Part shown: positions 10,456 to 22,995 of the stretch, one piece after another | Layout of the letters: each line of letters begins with the position of its first letter | Position numbering within the stretch: the stretch's first letter is position 1 | Source: Eucalyptus grandis | Taxonomy: Eukaryota > Streptophyta > Magnoliopsida > Myrtales > Myrtaceae | Length of the DNA stretch: 64,000 nucleotides | NCBI RefSeq assembly: GCF_016545825.1 | Contig: NC_052618.1 | Coordinates: 41,734,196 to 41,798,195, forward strand | Reading direction: 5' to 3' | The notes under the pieces: model-generated | What the model saw: only the letters and a program-made list of their open reading frames with translations | Databases searched by the model: none | What the model was told of the DNA's origin: nothing | Program-made: the position numbers and the translations under genes

Positions 10456-13400
10456 GTAAAAGCTTGATCTTTATAGAGAGAGATCTCAAGAAAGAGCACA
10501 ATCGAACTCATTAACATATTTAGTTGGAACAATGTTCATTCAAAAGCTTAACATAATGAGCAGGGGTCTCAATCTTACATTGCATCCTTGATATTGAATT
10601 TCTTTCACCAAACCTTTTTTCACTGGCACCTCAACACTATGCATAAAATTAGTATAAGCTCAGTCAGTAAGCAACATTTTTTCTCTCAAGAGAGCTAGAA
10701 AACGTAACAAAAATTAAATAATATCTATCCCGACATCCTCTTGATCCAATTATTATCCGCCTAATTAATTAGAATCGCTGTAATTAAGGAGGGAGAAGAG
10801 AGGAAAGCCAGTCACACATGTACCCTCTGCAAGAATCTTGAGGTTGAAATTTGGGTAGAAAAGTATCAGCATCAAAGTCCCCTTCTTTGCCATGCTTTAT
10901 TTGCAAGCTTAAGTCATTCCATGCCCATGCACTGCCTTCATGGGCCACTCCCTCTCATTTTCAAACTCCTGCTCCTTTATCAGAAGAGCCATCATCCCAT
11001 TTGTCACTTTCTTTTCTCCTTTTCCGCCCACTTTCCTGTTTTTTTTTTTTTTCCTCATCCACTATCAAGATTAGATAACAAAAGTGAAATATAATGCACT
11101 ATGAGCTGAGAAGAAAATTGAACAATTCTCAGTAAAGGAAAGGAAAAAAACAAAAATCTTAAGCTACTTGAAAGATGGTGCAACATCACTAAAAACTACG
11201 AGAAATATATAAGAAACCCTAACCCCCATCTCAGCCAGGAACACATCTTATATTATAAAAGAAATACAGGCCGTTGGACTTAGATTGCATGAAGCAAACA
11301 AAAAATCACAAAGCACGACAAGTGAAGTCTCCCTAAAGACTTGCTCTGTTGTTAAGCGTATTCATCCACGTTGTTCAAGGTTTGAATTTGAATTACCATG
11401 GCTTGCATCCTCTTGAGTCACTCCTAGTAGCATTGATAAAAGTGCCTTCAACATGTTACTCATAATGTGTGCGATGAGAGAATTACAACACTCAAACGCT
11501 CATCGATATGAAAAAGAAAGAAAGATTTATTCATTTTATTTGATCCAACTATATCTACACTAACGTTAATTTATGTAACAAATATATAGAATGAAGCGGT
11601 AAGCTAAATGCAAAGCTTTAAATAAATGGATCATATTCAAAACGAAATAAAACTCTAACCCCTTTCATTTAGTGTATTAAGTTTATTCTTTTAAGTCGGC
11701 CCTCCCTAATAAAGATAATATATCTTAGTCTATACTCAGTGGCACATCATGGTCTAAACCTGTCTTGGACAAACTTTCAGATTTCGGTTGGAGAGTTCAG
11801 TGATTGACCTCTCCTTGAAAAGTCGCCTTGACGAGAGAGAGCGCATGTCTGGGATGGGCTGGAAAGAGGGTCAGCTTTTCAGGAAGTCATCAGTTTGTGG
11901 AATATCATTAATTCCCTCGACATTGCCAAATTTCTAACTGAAAAAACGAATATTGTGTACACGACAGCGGAGATAGGCCAATGGAGACAATCGAAATATA
12001 TGATATTCATAATAATTATTAAATGTAAACATCGTCGCCTCTTGAAGTTGGTGGAACACCAGCTGCAGAATGAACATATACGCAAAGATACTCGACATAA
12101 TATCTTCCAAATCATTTCATTTACTCATAATTATAGTCATTTTGATTGTATTTATAATTGGAAAAATTTAGAGCACAAATTGAGGTCCATAACTTCGTTC
12201 TCTTCTCTCTATTAATTTTTTTTTTTTTTTATAATTCATTTTCTATAGTTCAGAGGCATATGCGATGGGTGCAATGAAACAACCTATTGCCTTTTGGATA
12301 AGTTAATTTAGACCTTTTTGGCATTTGCAAGTAGTTCAAATGCAGAGTAGTTTACACGCAATTGCTGATATTTGAACATGTGACCTACGGCTTTTGAATT
12401 GAAATTCTCTCATGCAAGACCAACTACCTCAGCCTTAGAAGGCTAATTTTTCTATAATTTTCTGGAGAAAGAATGAGAGGAGGGAGATTGAAGGGGCATC
12501 ATATACATTTCAATATATATGTACAGTTATATATTCATGTGTTTACATATGTAAATATAAATATTAGACGATGCAGAGTCCGTATAGTTGTTGCAGGGAG
12601 GGTGGGAGGCACATGCTGTGGAAGCGAATGTGCAAAGAAGTCCCACGTCGCAGTGTTTCGGTTCTCGTAATTATGGGGAAACACCATCATGCATGCCAAA
12701 TTTGTTTATAACCACCCAATTAAAATAACCTACATTGTTGTAAGTGCTTCCTTCAGTTCATTAATTAATTTATTAGTTAACCGTGTTAATGCCAGGCAAG
12801 TGTGTCATCTTGCAGAGGTCAGACATAAGGGCCCCATCTTTTCCCAATGAATAGTATTAGTTGCACAAAAAGTTTATATATATATATATATGAGTCTTGT
12901 TAATTAGTGCTTGCGACCCAAATTAAGACCATTAAAATAGACAATAACCTCTATAAATACATTTTGAAATTTATAAGGGAATAAGTCTCAAAAAAGTAAT
13001 GTGCATCGAATAGATATATTAACCTTTCAGTAGATGAGTTAATCCTTAGGGATGCTTTTTGAAGTTTTCCTTTATGAAATAGGTAGTCATGTTAGCAAGT
13101 GCCTCTCGAACGACTATTAAGCAGGCTCAATTTAAATTTTGCTTAATTGATTGTTTGTCTGCGCATCTAGGCATTTATTAACAAAATCCTTACAAAACTA
13201 AAGGTATGTTTGGAATGACTTTTATTATTATTTTTTTCTTTTTATGATAAAAATCTTGCAATTCACATCCTTTTTCTTTTCTTTTCTTAAATCCGAACGC
13301 TAAAAATTTCACATAATGAAAATAACGACACAAATTTATATACGATGTTCTCATTATTCTAGTATCTTTTTTTTTTTTTTCTCTTTTAGCTAAATTGAAG

Positions 13401-14948
13401 CCTAAATTTTACGTTAAATAATAATTTTTATTAGATTTAGTTATGATTTTTTTTTTTTTGGTAAAGCTCATTTATAACTTGTCATAGCATTACTCTCTTT
13501 AATAGAGAGCAGCCAAAAAATTTAATGGCCAAGATGCAAAGAGAAAGGCATGCCCATTTTCAAATGCTAAAAAAAATCCCCCTGTCAGTTGACTGTAATT
13601 CCTAAGGTTAACGCCCGTACTTTATTCCCAATTTCGTGTCATAAATAAAAGCAACTTTTCCTCTTTATCCAGACATCGGAACAAGAGTACCAAAACATAA
13701 ACACCCATTAGCAACCATGACACGAGTGGAAAATGAGGAGAAGTCTAGAGGCAAGTTAGAAATCATGTCAAACTTTATTAAAATATCGAATTTATACGGA
13801 TGAAACTGTTTTTCCTTCTTAAAATATCCATTTCCTCTTGATGGTGCGATGTTGACTCGAATAGGAAGATCTTGAATGAAGTCTTGACGGCTCAAAAGCT
13901 TTTGTGTTCTTGATGCTCATAGTTGAAGATCTCGATCCTTGGAAAGTTTCGAGTTCAGCAGATGGAGATTGATCGGGCCTGGAGCTTTCACCATGTACAG
14001 AGATTCAACTCAAGTCGGTGAAGATTGCTTGGGCCTTGGAGATATAGAGATCCGACAGAGCAATTATATTTGTGTTGTGCAGCTTGGAGCTTAATCCTGA
14101 AAGACATTATCGATCGGTAATGTTCTCTCTATATATAAGACTTGAAGTAAAGAGCACCCCCGTTGATAGGACCCAATAAGGGGTTTCGGTACAAGGAAAT
14201 TGCATTCCTTGAATAACGAAAAGAAATGGGTTCTTTTCTGTTGAGTACAACCAAAAAAAAAGAAAAAAAAGTGGGAATGGACGAAAAGCAACACAGCAAT
14301 TTTATAGGAGTTCCAGATCCGCGGTCAAAATTTTTCTGTAGAGCCATAGCCATTGCTCTATTTTGAGGGAGCCCATTAGCATCTCACCACCAATTGCAAT
14401 TCAAACTACTAAATTAACATCATGGGAGAACCAAGATTTCCATAGATATAAGAATCACTTTAAGTGGTGGTATTTAAGCGAGACTTCAAATTGTCGGCGA
14501 GTAAGTCTTGAAGAGGCCTATGCATCAAAGAAAGAGCTTGGCATAGAACATACGCAATGCAGAAGAGAAAAGGAATGTGTCCCCCTAGCTTCTTGAACTT
14601 GAAAGGCGCATACATGGAGATGTCATAAGGCGTGTTTTTTGGGTAAAATAGCACGAGCTCTACTTCTCAAAAAAGGATTGTCGTTTAGGGCTAAAAGGGA
14701 CCTTTTCGTGATATTCCAAAAGGCAAGAACCTCAAAAGGTAATTTTGATTCTTGGGATTTAGCCCTACACAAGCCATTAGCTGGAGCCTCCCCAGATATA
14801 GTTTTTTCCCCAATTTAATACAGGTGGAACATTTTATTTCCGTCTGAATAAAGTCAAGAACTTTATATTACTAGCTTTCGACCATCCTTTCGAACATATA
14901 AATGACAACGTACTTGTTAATTAATATTCCATTTAACTCACTGACCAC

Positions 14949-14951
<3 letters not shown>
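10456..14951. other. Intergenic DNA upstream of the LAX2-like gene
   Basis: No gene is supported. It contains poly-T runs (for example near 12,220 and 13,370) and a short TA run near 12,875. The small open frames of 60-110 codons have no domain, splice or codon-use support. Confidence 0.5.

Positions 14952-14989
<38 letters not shown>
14952..14989. repeat. CT microsatellite in the 5' region of the LAX2-like gene
   Basis: About 19 CT units, 340 bases before the chosen start codon. Pyrimidine tracts of this kind are common at plant promoters and 5' untranslated regions and can bind GAGA-type factors. A role here is inference. Confidence 0.85.
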
Positions 14990-14991
<2 letters not shown>

Positions 14992-15024
14992 CTCTCCACA
15001 AACTTCCAAACCAAGAGAGAATTG

Positions 15025-15087
15025 ATGGAAAGGGAGATTCATCGCAAGTTTTATTCTCTTTGTTGTCCTTTGATAAGTCCACGATGA
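15025..15087 (+). other. Possible upstream ORF, 20 codons
   Basis: ATG at 15025 opens a 20-codon frame ending in TGA at 15085-15087, between the CT tract and the LAX2-like start. If the transcript begins near the CT tract this could act as a translation-dampening uORF. There is no evidence of transcription in the sequence itself. Confidence 0.3.
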
Positions 15088-15331
15088 AACAGCAAACAAT
15101 CGCCCTTATCTGCTCCATCAGCCCTATTCTTGATCCTTCCTCTGATTTCGACAGTCCCAAGAAGACATGCTTTTGGTGAACCACAAACACATCCCTCCTC
15201 ACCGTTTCCCAAAGTGCAGATTCAAGAATCCTCGGCCCCATGGCTGACCTTGAGATCAAGAACAGCGAGACGAAGTTCGCCCGTCACGGAACAGGCTCAC
15301 TTTCCACCGGGTCCCTCTCGGCTTCTCCAAT

Positions 15332-18300
15332 ATGACCATGGTTCCTGCTCAAAGCCTCTCTGATAAACATCACCACCGTCATCGTCAAATTTGCAGCAGT
15401 TTCTTTGGTTATGCTGATAGTTGCGACACAATCGGTAGCAATTACACAGCTGGTTGTGGGGTTATGAGCCGAGCCGAAGCCGGGTCACATGATTATTCCG
15501 GCGAAATTACCTGCATAGGAGGATCTGATCTGGTGATTGGCCCGATAACAATGGCCGAGGACGAATCAAGAATCACGAGCAGTCTCAATGAAGCAGCAGC
15601 CTCCAGCTCAAAGGACGCGGCTCGTCATGACGAGCACAAGGACGATGAGGGTTGGCTACAGTTGGGTATAGGCGGCGGTCACGTCTCGACCACGATTGCC
15701 ACACACGGCGAGAACTATGACCGGACAGATTTGAGAGTCAAAAGAGGCGCGGGACCCGTCGAGCTCGATCTGCTATCCAGCGGAAGTTTGCAACGAACGG
15801 GTCCATTGCCATTAGCCCCGGTCCTCACTGTCCCAAAGGCCGAACTCAATCCATCTCCCAGAACACCGCCTACGAATTTCGCGAGCGCCACGACTAGTTT
15901 TAGTGCGTCCTCATTTAGCTATTTTCACTACCCGGTTGGCGGAAGTAGCTCTACTAATTTCCCTCATCACCAAGAGATTAACTGGGCATTTAGGCCTCCA
16001 TATTCGTACCCACAGAGCCTCACAGCTTCTCCGTCGTCTTCCTCTTTATCTTTGACACCTCTCAGACCGTACTTCCCGCGACCATTTCAGCTACAAATGG
16101 GAGGAGACGTGGCGGGGCCAAGCTCGGACATCAGGATCATCGATCCCCCAAGAAGACCCCATTCTGGGATTTGGTTTATGCTTCAAGCATCCCTAAACCA
16201 GTAAGTATTTCATATTCATAGAATTTTTTTGTAGTCCCAGTCGAGTCTTGATCTACCCACAGTTTCCACCCAACGATGATTCTATTTGTAATATAGTTTT
16301 CATTTTTTTCTCAAATGCAGGGCAAAAGAACCGTTCTTGCCTCAAATACCTAAGAGCTACCTGAGAATCAAGTAAACACTAAAACTGTCTTGGCTCTTCA
16401 ATTGTTCTTGAAATTCATCTAGCTGTTCTTGTTCGCCTCGTAGTTTTTCCTGCATTATTGTGGAGTTTTAATCATTGGCTAATTTGTTTTACTTTTCTCG
16501 AACATTAAGAGACGGAAGGATGACCGTAAGATTAATAACGAAGTATTTGGTCAACAAGCTGAGACTCGCTAGCGAATCAGAGGTATGTCAAACTAAAACC
16601 ATCACGTTCTTGCGCTTATGACTTTGCTCTTCTTAGAAATGCTGCTGTTCAATGAAGCAATTCTAAAAAAATGCTGTTTACTACATCGGCTATTTTCTTG
16701 CGTTGAAATGCTCCTTTTTCCTTCTTCTTTTGTTTAGTGGAAACATGTATACCAGGGGTGTGTTTTAATTTTGCCATTACGTGAATACTTGCTAATATTT
16801 GTCAAAAATAACCTAAATTAGAGAAAGTGGTTGGTGTTTGAGACTTGATAAACATAGAATAACTAAGTTAATCTTCTCTGGTCCAAATAATTTCTCTCTT
16901 GATCTGTTACCACCATATTTAGGTGGGATGTACATGTCCAAGAGTGTAGTCGTCTTCTCGTTTTGTTCTTATTAGCTTTCGAAGTCATTCATCGATGGGT
17001 CATGTTGAGAAGAGGAGATCAGACTCAACTATTTTTGGACTAATTAAGAGATGAGATGGGTCTACGGAATGGTCGTGAGAGTGCTGATTAGTGAAAGGAT
17101 TAACGTGCGTAGGGTTTCCGAAGAGGAATGTTCGATAGCTCAGAAAAGCACCTACCACCAAAAAATGTGAAATGGGAAGAAACGTAGCTCTCATTCTGTG
17201 AGCGAATGCCTCACTATATTAACCCACATACACTTCTGAAAGTAATGTTTCAATCATTCGACATGCCTTGCATTAGAAACAGGAGAAAGCACAACCCAAC
17301 TCCCTTCCATCGGCAAAAAGAAACTGATTTTAAGAAAATATATATAAAATAAGAAAAACAAGCCACCACTTCATTTAATCGTATATATGGCATATAATAA
17401 CATGTGTTGCTGTATGTGGTTCCTTGATAATATTATAGGGTTTCTCTCTCTTTTTCCCCCTCTTCTCCTTTTTCTAAAAATTTCCTTCCCCACTTCTGGG
17501 TCAAGACAAAGCACTATTGAGTTCTAGGGTTCTTGTCTTCATCATTATCGATCAATCATCACCACCATTTAATGGATGTGTATGAAATCTTGGTACCATC
17601 TGTTGTTGCTTGATCCTTGGGAGGTATCGAGGTTGCACCGACGTCTCGTATATATATTTCTCGTTGCTTTGAACGAGATTATCTGCGAGGACGTTGTTGG
17701 TTTTTGTGGTAAAATGAGAGCGGGTCACTAGTGTAATGAAGGGAATCCGATGATGGGTTTTCCCAAGAAATTTTAAGGGACAATCATTACTTAAAACGTA
17801 GTTCTTGAAAGCCAATAATGCTTGCGCGAGATGGAAAACCAATCATTCAAGGATTGAGTAGATAGGCGTGTCTCTATTTGTGCGTTACAATGCGTCTCGT
17901 GCAAACTAAATCAGGTAATACATTCCAAATTATTGTACATATCTCTTCTAAAGGTGCTTCTCGATGATGGGATCTATGATCAAAATGTGTGCAATAATAT
18001 ATAATGATTATTGGATACATTCCGATATAATGCCTGGTTCTTTTAAAGTGCTTCTAGATACATAATGCCCCGACCATCAAAATTAGCATGCTTCAGGTGA
18101 AATTGTTTATTTATTCAAGGATGTAGAGCTTGAGCCTTAGGTTTGGATACCATACACAAGTGTTTTTCGGACTTCCCAAAAGTAGTTCAATTGAAATATT
18201 CTGATAAATCTAGGTTTTAATTTTATTTAATAGAGGTTTCATGAGGAAGATAACCTTAAATTTGAAGATTTCATTCGATTAGGCTGAAAAATGGAGTCTC

Positions 18301-19007
18301 AGGTTACAGCCAGTGCACCGTCCTCTGAGATTCATCACTAAAGGAGATTGTTGGAAGTCTCATATATCTACTAAGATATAAATCAGAGAAATATATTTTA
18401 ACTATGTTGGTCATAGTTACTCTTACAGATTCTGAGTTATACAAAACACCTGAAAATTTTTCCTCTACAAGACAAGAAAAATAAGAAAATAAGAAATTTT
18501 TCCACACAAAGGGTCTAATTACGTAACATTCTCATGTCCCCCTATAAGCAAGCCAGATGTGCTTGGACTACTGTTGAGGAGAAGACAAGAGACCCATCAA
18601 CAAGTTAGGGGTCACAAAATCCGCAAAAGCCAATTCAGTTTGCTTCGCTTCCGGGCTAAATCTGAAATTTGTGTGTCTTTGTTTGTACACGAATCTATGT
18701 ACTTGAATCACTTGCCTTTGAACATGTCAAATTATTATTCACGCACATAAACCAGAAACCGAACACTTCAACTTCTTCTGGAGGAAAAAAGAATGAAGTA
18801 TTAATGTTTTAAATCATATATAAAGGACATATTTTTTCCTCTCTCCTTTGCCATTTTTCACCCACCAAAATCATGTACATGAAAAAATATCGATTGCTTT
18901 GTTGTTGGGTCTTATGTCAACTACTAACATTCCCTCGGGCATTATAAAAAGCCACCCGTTTATGTTGTGGTTGAAGTCAACCCTGGTACCGTGATTCGAA
19001 TGCATAT

Positions 19008-19051
<44 letters not shown>

Positions 19052-19193
19052 GGTCTTTGTCTTTTGTTGCATTACATGCCCATGAACTACGGACAAGACA
19101 CTTAGCTAAGTTTCTGGTTTTATTTATTAATCACGTCCGGATGGAAAACAACTATATGTGCAACCGCCAAGAATAAGAACCATATAAACCCTC

Positions 19194-19239
<46 letters not shown>

Positions 19240-21362
19240 TTCTCTCCACCTAACACCCATACACGTAATCTTCAAATAACTGTCACCTATCACATAGAAT
19301 AAAAACAAACATTTGTTTTAGTGCTCTCAACATTCTCTTTGGTTGTTCTGTCTGAAGCTCGCATGTAATTAAGTTGTCCGGGTCAAACATATGTGCCAAT
19401 TATTTCTCATTTTCTTAGTACAATCTTGGCACAATTGCCAGCGTGACTACACGCAATATATATCCAATCATCTATAATGCGTGTCATGTTGTTACTTAAA
19501 TTGAGTTATATACTAATGTAGACATGTTGCCGACTTATTATATACATACATAGAGGAACCAACTAGTAGCCGGCCAAAATATTGACACTTCAACTATCAA
19601 CTTTCACCCATGGCATGCAAAACTATAGCATTGGTCGGTCATTGGTGTACTAATATAACAGAGGCTGAGTTTATGGAATCTTTCAACAAACCAATAATGT
19701 TTGTTCGAAAAGTTAGAGCGACAATAATTTTGCCTAGTCATAATTTAAAGATTACATGGAGTTTTATGATTTATTTTATTTTATTTTTGGTTTGAGGTTC
19801 AATCCGGTAGGTTTGCAAAATTAATCCTATCTAGCAAAAGAAGAAATTCATCGTACATAGGTTAGGAATGGCAGGTCGGTTCTTGTTATAGATTTCTACC
19901 ATAGACTTCAACTTTGTGTTCAGACCATGGTCGGCATTATTCCGGGGTATATCTTAGTGATGATTGGGCAGGATATGGTCGCAGCACTTAGAGTACGTTT
20001 ACGTGCGCATGAATGAAAGTCTAGGGGAATCATCAATACAACGAAAAGAAAAGGGTTGATGTGATTGATTGGTGGGAAGGCAAGGAACGTTTGCCTAATA
20101 AGTTTTCTTTTTCTCCTTCTCTTTGATTTAACCTTTTTCTTTTCCCTCTCCCTCTGAAAGAGCATTGACTTTAACATATAGAAAACATCATCGACTTGGG
20201 ACAATCGATTCTGGCCCTAGTTGACACTCATAACATCAAAAAGAAAATCGAAAGTAGGAGAATTAGCACGTCCAAATCCCATCGTAGGGCCTCAAAGATC
20301 ACACGTGGACCCTGTCATCCTCAACTCTTCTCCTTTTCTTTATTCTTTATTCTCCTTTCTTTACTTCTTAAATGAAAACTTCCCGAATTCCTTTTAATGT
20401 CGTCATGCTTTCGCTTCTTTGACGTCAGCTTACACATACCTCATGTGGGTCCCTTTGTAACCCCAGTTTTTCTTCTTTGCCCCCTTTTTCCCGTTCGGTG
20501 CTTAGAACAAATCCCCATCAAGAGCCCCATAAGTGGTGCGCTTCGATGGGATTACAAGAGGACCCATCGAGGGGCAAGATGGGGATGAAGCAAAGGGAAA
20601 AGGATGAGAATTCCTTTTCTCCTTTTAAAGAATTGACGTCGGAGGAAAGCAATGCATGAGGGATGATTCAACAGCAGAATCATTCCAACATGCTGAGAAA
20701 GATACAAAAACTAAAGCTAGGAAAGACAAATGGACCTCTGCACTACAATATAATAAGACCTTTGGACGGAATGCATGCACAGATATAAAATCTAGAAAAA
20801 GGTAGGCTTGATATTCATAATTAAAGAGTCATTATTACTCCCCGGGTTACGACTCTAACTAAAGTATAATGTCCATTATTTAATGCGAAAAACCATAAGA
20901 TGGCGTGTTCCGTATAAGTGCTAGGGTTATTGAAGAAGAAAAGAAACAGATGAGAAAGCAACGTGAAGAAGACGTGCATGAGATGAGGTGGATAGAATAT
21001 GTTTGTGCGCGTATGTAGATGTCTACATGCAAGTAGGTAAAGGGATTTTTGATTATCGGGGCTAATTCGTCGCCGTGCAATCTGGGTCCTTTTTCTTTTA
21101 AAAGATTCTACTGATAATAATGCGAGAAGATTAAGGAAATCTTGGTATTTTGTTTATGTCATAGTGGAAGTCTAGGGGATCATGATTTAATGTTTTTTTT
21201 TTTTTTTGGCTTAGGAGCAAAGTCTTGGGTGGGTCCGGTGCGAATGATTAAACTCGGGCAGGTTTTGATCGTGGGGTGGCCGGGCAGCCCCAGTCCGGTC
21301 GGTTTCAGCGGCTGACCGCTGCCCCTCTATTTTTCTTTGCAAGTCTAACTTTCTTAGGCGGG

Positions 21363-21405
<43 letters not shown>

Positions 21406-21852
21406 GTAGTAGGGTTAAAGTAGACGTTACAAGGATGTGTTTGAATTGAGATATAACCCATGAAAGCGTATGATGATGAATCCCATTGCTCATTTTTGGA
21501 TCGATGATTGATTCGTTCGTTGATATTTACGGAAATCTTTTAGTGATTATCTTCAATCACATAGGATTTCGCCCACTTTCCTTTCACCAAACCCCCGATT
21601 CACATGAAACTCTCCAAAATCCTAACACCACCTTACCTTATTCGTTTCATTTTGCTGTGTTTTGAACGAATGAAGCAGGTCGTGATAACATGTAAAGGGC
21701 AACATCTGCCGCCAGGTTTGACGTTGCAGCACGTGAGGGACCAGATTTGGAGCACCGGCCAGCGGAGGGATCAGGCGGTGACCTTGCTTCCCGAGTCCTC
21801 CACCACGGAGCATCTCATGGTGCTTCACTACGGCAGAAGCAGCGACGGTTGA
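15332..21852 (+). CDS. LAX PANICLE 2-like nuclear protein (four exons)
   Basis: Predicted exons are 15332-16200, 16321-16371, 16510-16582 and 21679-21852, giving 388 codons plus a TGA stop. All introns are GT-AG (GTAAGT at 16201, GTAAAC at 16372, GTATGT at 16583; acceptors TGCAG, TTAAG, AAGCAG), and phases fit throughout. The first 250 residues are low-complexity (His-, Ser-, Pro-rich) with a short EGWLQLGIGG motif around residue 107. The conserved C-terminal block runs from IRIIDPPRRPHSGIWFMLQA through KSYLRIKDGRMTVRLITKYL to a CKGQ...LTLQHVRDQIW...LHYGRS end, resembling the ubiquitin-like RAWUL fold. LAX2 of rice and BARREN STALK2 of maize are nuclear cofactors needed for axillary meristem formation. 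Whether this dicot copy does the same is inference. An ATG two codons downstream (MVPAQ) could be the true start. All splice sites look intact, so the gene is probably functional. Confidence 0.88.
19014..19048. repeat. CT microsatellite
   Basis: About 17 uninterrupted TC units in the last LAX2-like intron. Confidence 0.95.
19195..19232. repeat. CT microsatellite
   Basis: About 19 uninterrupted CT units, 150 bases after the previous CT tract. Confidence 0.95.
21366..21403. repeat. GA microsatellite near the last exon
   Basis: About 19 uninterrupted GA units ending some 275 bases before the terminal exon of the LAX2-like gene. It is complementary in sense to the CT tracts upstream in the same intron. 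Confidence 0.95.
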
Positions 21853-22729
21853 TTAATCGCCATGACCAAATTAATTAACTTGGAAAAAGAGGAACGTGAT
21901 TAGTGTCATAATCCGTGTTGATTAACCCGATTGATCGCTCTCTCGCACGTGCCGCACGCTCGAGTTATTTTGTTTAAATTATCGTGGTCAGCGCCCAGCT
22001 CATCATTCTTTCTTTCTTTCCCCCCCTTTTGTTTTTTTCGTTTTTCTGGCCACTCTCTTTTTAAATTAATTTTTCTAATTGGTGGAGAAAGGAACTCTAA
22101 AGTTACTGTACTTGGAAATAATTTTTTTGAGTTTAGTAGAATTAATCTGCATGGGACCCAACTTGTGGAAAGGGTTCATATATACTATCTGATGCTATTA
22201 TTGCTTGTGTTCATCATAACTTTATTTATTTATTTATTTATTTTCCTCCCTTTCTTTGCTTTTTCTCAAAGTCAGATTTGGGGGAGGGGGGCACTTCCGT
22301 GGTATTGAATGAGGACGAGCATTTTGCTGATTGTTTATTGATCGAATCGTCGTCATCTTCAAACCAAGAGTATTGAATTTGAGATCTAAGTGACGACTAC
22401 TTCCATAGTCTCCCCACGTATCAAAGAATCACTGATACATTGAGATTACAACTATTAAAAAGTACTGTATTGCGAGTCTTTTGGCTTCAGATTGTAATCA
22501 AATTCAGGGATTTGATGCTTTTGTAACATTCGATATGTTATTGTACAAAGAGAGACAATTTGGTAAAGTGATTATAAAGTTTAATTTGAAAGATCTTTTA
22601 CAAGAAAAGACAAAAAAGTTATTTTTAGCGAGTGCTCTCTTCTTAAAATATGTTTCGAGCTTAGGCATGTTATATAGAGCTCATCCCACATCGATGAAGT
22701 TTGCATTGGACTTGGTGTACGGCTTTGAA
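21853..22729. other. 3' flank of the LAX2-like gene
   Basis: Presumed 3' untranslated and intergenic DNA. It includes a TTTA run near 22,220. An 86-codon open frame at 22,481-22,741 has no recognisable domain. Confidence 0.45.
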
Positions 22730-22734
22730 TATGC

Positions 22735-22995
22735 GGTTTAGCGGGAGAGAGATGTTCACCACGAAGAACATCGAGGCCGGGACTATGATGTTGGTCACCA
22801 GAGTGATCACGATAGAGAGAGGGATCATGAGGGGAGAGGATTCAAGTTCAGGTGAGAACAAGCACCTGATCGTGCAAGAGAATTATGTAGATAGTGTCGC
22901 ATGGTGTGTTCCAAAATGCTAAGGAACCCGTCACTGGATTAGTACTACTTTTAGGGGAAGATGGAGGGTCTCAAGGTTTTGAATCTAAGCATTTC
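22735..22995 (+). pseudogene. Fragment resembling a SET-domain (TPR-SET type) gene
   Basis: Frame 3 from about 22,737 translates to a stretch with GREMFTTKNIEAGTMMLVTR followed by a GEN motif and a YVDSV motif. This recalls the start of the SET domain in plant TPR-SET proteins, where a GRGLFATK-like element is followed by an acidic linker. A stop at 22,919-22,921 ends the frame. In the next frame, bases 22,905-22,990 still give a GL-x(7)-SISR-like stretch that would continue the same domain, so the fragment looks frameshifted. No N-terminal TPR part, splice sites or catalytic NHxxxPN motif are visible. This is a small dead gene piece at best; the identification is from pattern memory. Confidence 0.4.

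Larger units (their letters stand above)
16583..21678 (+). other. Last intron of the LAX2-like gene, 5.1 kb
   Basis: A long intron bounded by GTATGT and GAAGCAG. It holds three long microsatellites (CT at 19014-19048 and 19195-19232, GA at 21366-21403) and otherwise AT-rich DNA. No intact transposon or nested gene was recognised in it, and open frames of 60-96 codons inside lack support. Confidence 0.75.

Noticed and set aside
14933..15259. 108-codon minus-strand frame over the LAX2-like 5' region
   Set aside because: Its C-terminal part is an Arg-Glu repeat from the CT microsatellite and it overlaps the probable leader of the LAX2-like gene.
17552..17842. 96-codon minus-strand frame within the last LAX2-like intron
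   Set aside because: No recognisable motif and unsupported by composition; treated as intronic noise.
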